Shown: in pieces, positions 9,019 through 9,270 of the stretch
Layout: each line of letters starts with the position of its first letter
Position numbering within the stretch: position 1 is the first letter of the stretch
NCBI GenBank assembly: GCA_030600865.1
Contig: JAUVUS010000065.1
Coordinates: 1 to 9,270, forward strand
Length of the DNA stretch: 9,270 nt
Reading direction: 5' to 3'
DNA from: Bacteroidales bacterium
GTDB taxonomy: Bacteria > Bacteroidota > Bacteroidia > Bacteroidales > UBA12077
Translations under genes and position numbers: made by a program
Notes under the pieces: model-generated
Told to the model about the DNA's origin: nothing
The model's input: only the letters and a program-made list of their open reading frames with translations
Database searches by the model: none

Positions 9019-9270
9019 ATGTTCACAAATTCGATCTTAAAAGATAAATACGCTATTCGCAGAGAAGCAGTTTTTATTGTTTTAGCAGGTTTATTTATTG
9101 GCTCACTGGCAATGTTAAATATCCTTGGTTTATCAAGACTAATCGACTTATCATTTAACTTTAACGGTTCAAAAGTACATTTTAGGGCATTTGTGTGTGT
9201 TTTACCCTATCCAATTACATTCCGTTGAACTGAATTTATATGTGAGTTATATGGTAAACGAAGAGCCAAC
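9019..9270 (+). CDS. VUT family (YhhQ-like) queuosine precursor transporter, 5' part; internal TGA; cut by window end
   Basis: From ATG 9019 the frame encodes AIRREAVFIVLAGLFIGSLA, then MLNILGLSRLIDLSF, then VLPYPITF. This is the N-terminal helix and conserved loop of VUT/YhhQ membrane transporters, which import queuosine precursors for tRNA modification. At 9226-9228 the frame meets TGA. The same frame then continues to the window end as TEFICELYGKRRAN, which matches the family's conserved T[DE][FL]I.E.YG[KR].RAN stretch. The gene therefore continues past the stop and off the window. In family members as I recall them, the residues at this point are Leu-Cys, so TGA replaces a usual Cys. Several nearby residues are also atypical (His for Pro, Cys for Gly before VLPYP, Cys for Ser in FIC-E), which favours poor sequence quality at the end. 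It is divergently oriented and functionally unrelated to the left operon. Confidence 0.8.

Noticed and set aside
1986..9228. UGA reassigned to an amino acid, suggested by two in-frame TGA codons (1986-1988 and 9226-9228).
   Set aside because: The TIR-like gene ends naturally at TGA 2103-2101, TGG is used normally for Trp, and the two long intact genes contain no internal TGA.

Overview
The window is AT-rich (about 70% A+T by eye). Shine-Dalgarno sequences are not evident before the starts, A-rich stretches precede them, and a Bacteroidota-type promoter (TTG-N19-TAnnTTT) lies before the rightmost gene. Together with the protein families present, this points to a low-GC member of the Bacteroidota, perhaps a marine or sediment Bacteroidales, Marinilabiliales or Cytophagales relative. 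Placement below phylum level is a guess.

Layout. Four genes run leftward from about 8692 to the left edge, packed like one operon (gaps of 24 and 2 nt, then an 11-nt overlap). In transcription order they are: (1) 8692-5543, a 12-helix ATP/ADP-translocase-like (Npt1/Npt2, MFS-type) membrane protein fused to a HEAT-like helical region and a degenerate cyclic-nucleotide-binding-like C-terminus; (2) 5518-3506, a membrane sensor with HAMP and a SpoIIE-type PP2C phosphatase; (3) 3503-2101, a protein with three tandem TIR-like domains, whose frame is broken by an apparent 1-nt loss in or near an A6 tract; (4) 2111 to beyond position 1, an nSTAND1-type NTPase with a transmembrane helix and a 21-residue-periodic coiled coil, entering a probable WD40 propeller at the window edge; its frame is interrupted by a TGA at codon 42. 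An AT-rich divergent intergenic region (8693-9018) follows. Beyond it a rightward gene starts a VUT/YhhQ-type queuosine-precursor transporter, interrupted by TGA at 9226-9228 and cut by the window end.

How they might work together (inference). The operon joins a periplasmic-sensing phosphatase, a nucleotide-carrier-like membrane protein, a TIR-like adaptor or receptor and a membrane-anchored STAND NTPase. TIR plus STAND is typical of bacterial conflict or immune-like signalling. A SpoIIE phosphatase and an Npt-like HEAT fusion in the same tight operon suggest a membrane-based signalling system with phosphorylation control. Both conflict-type genes carry frame lesions while the two upstream genes are intact. 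From sequence alone I cannot tell sequencing error from genuine decay or phase variation.
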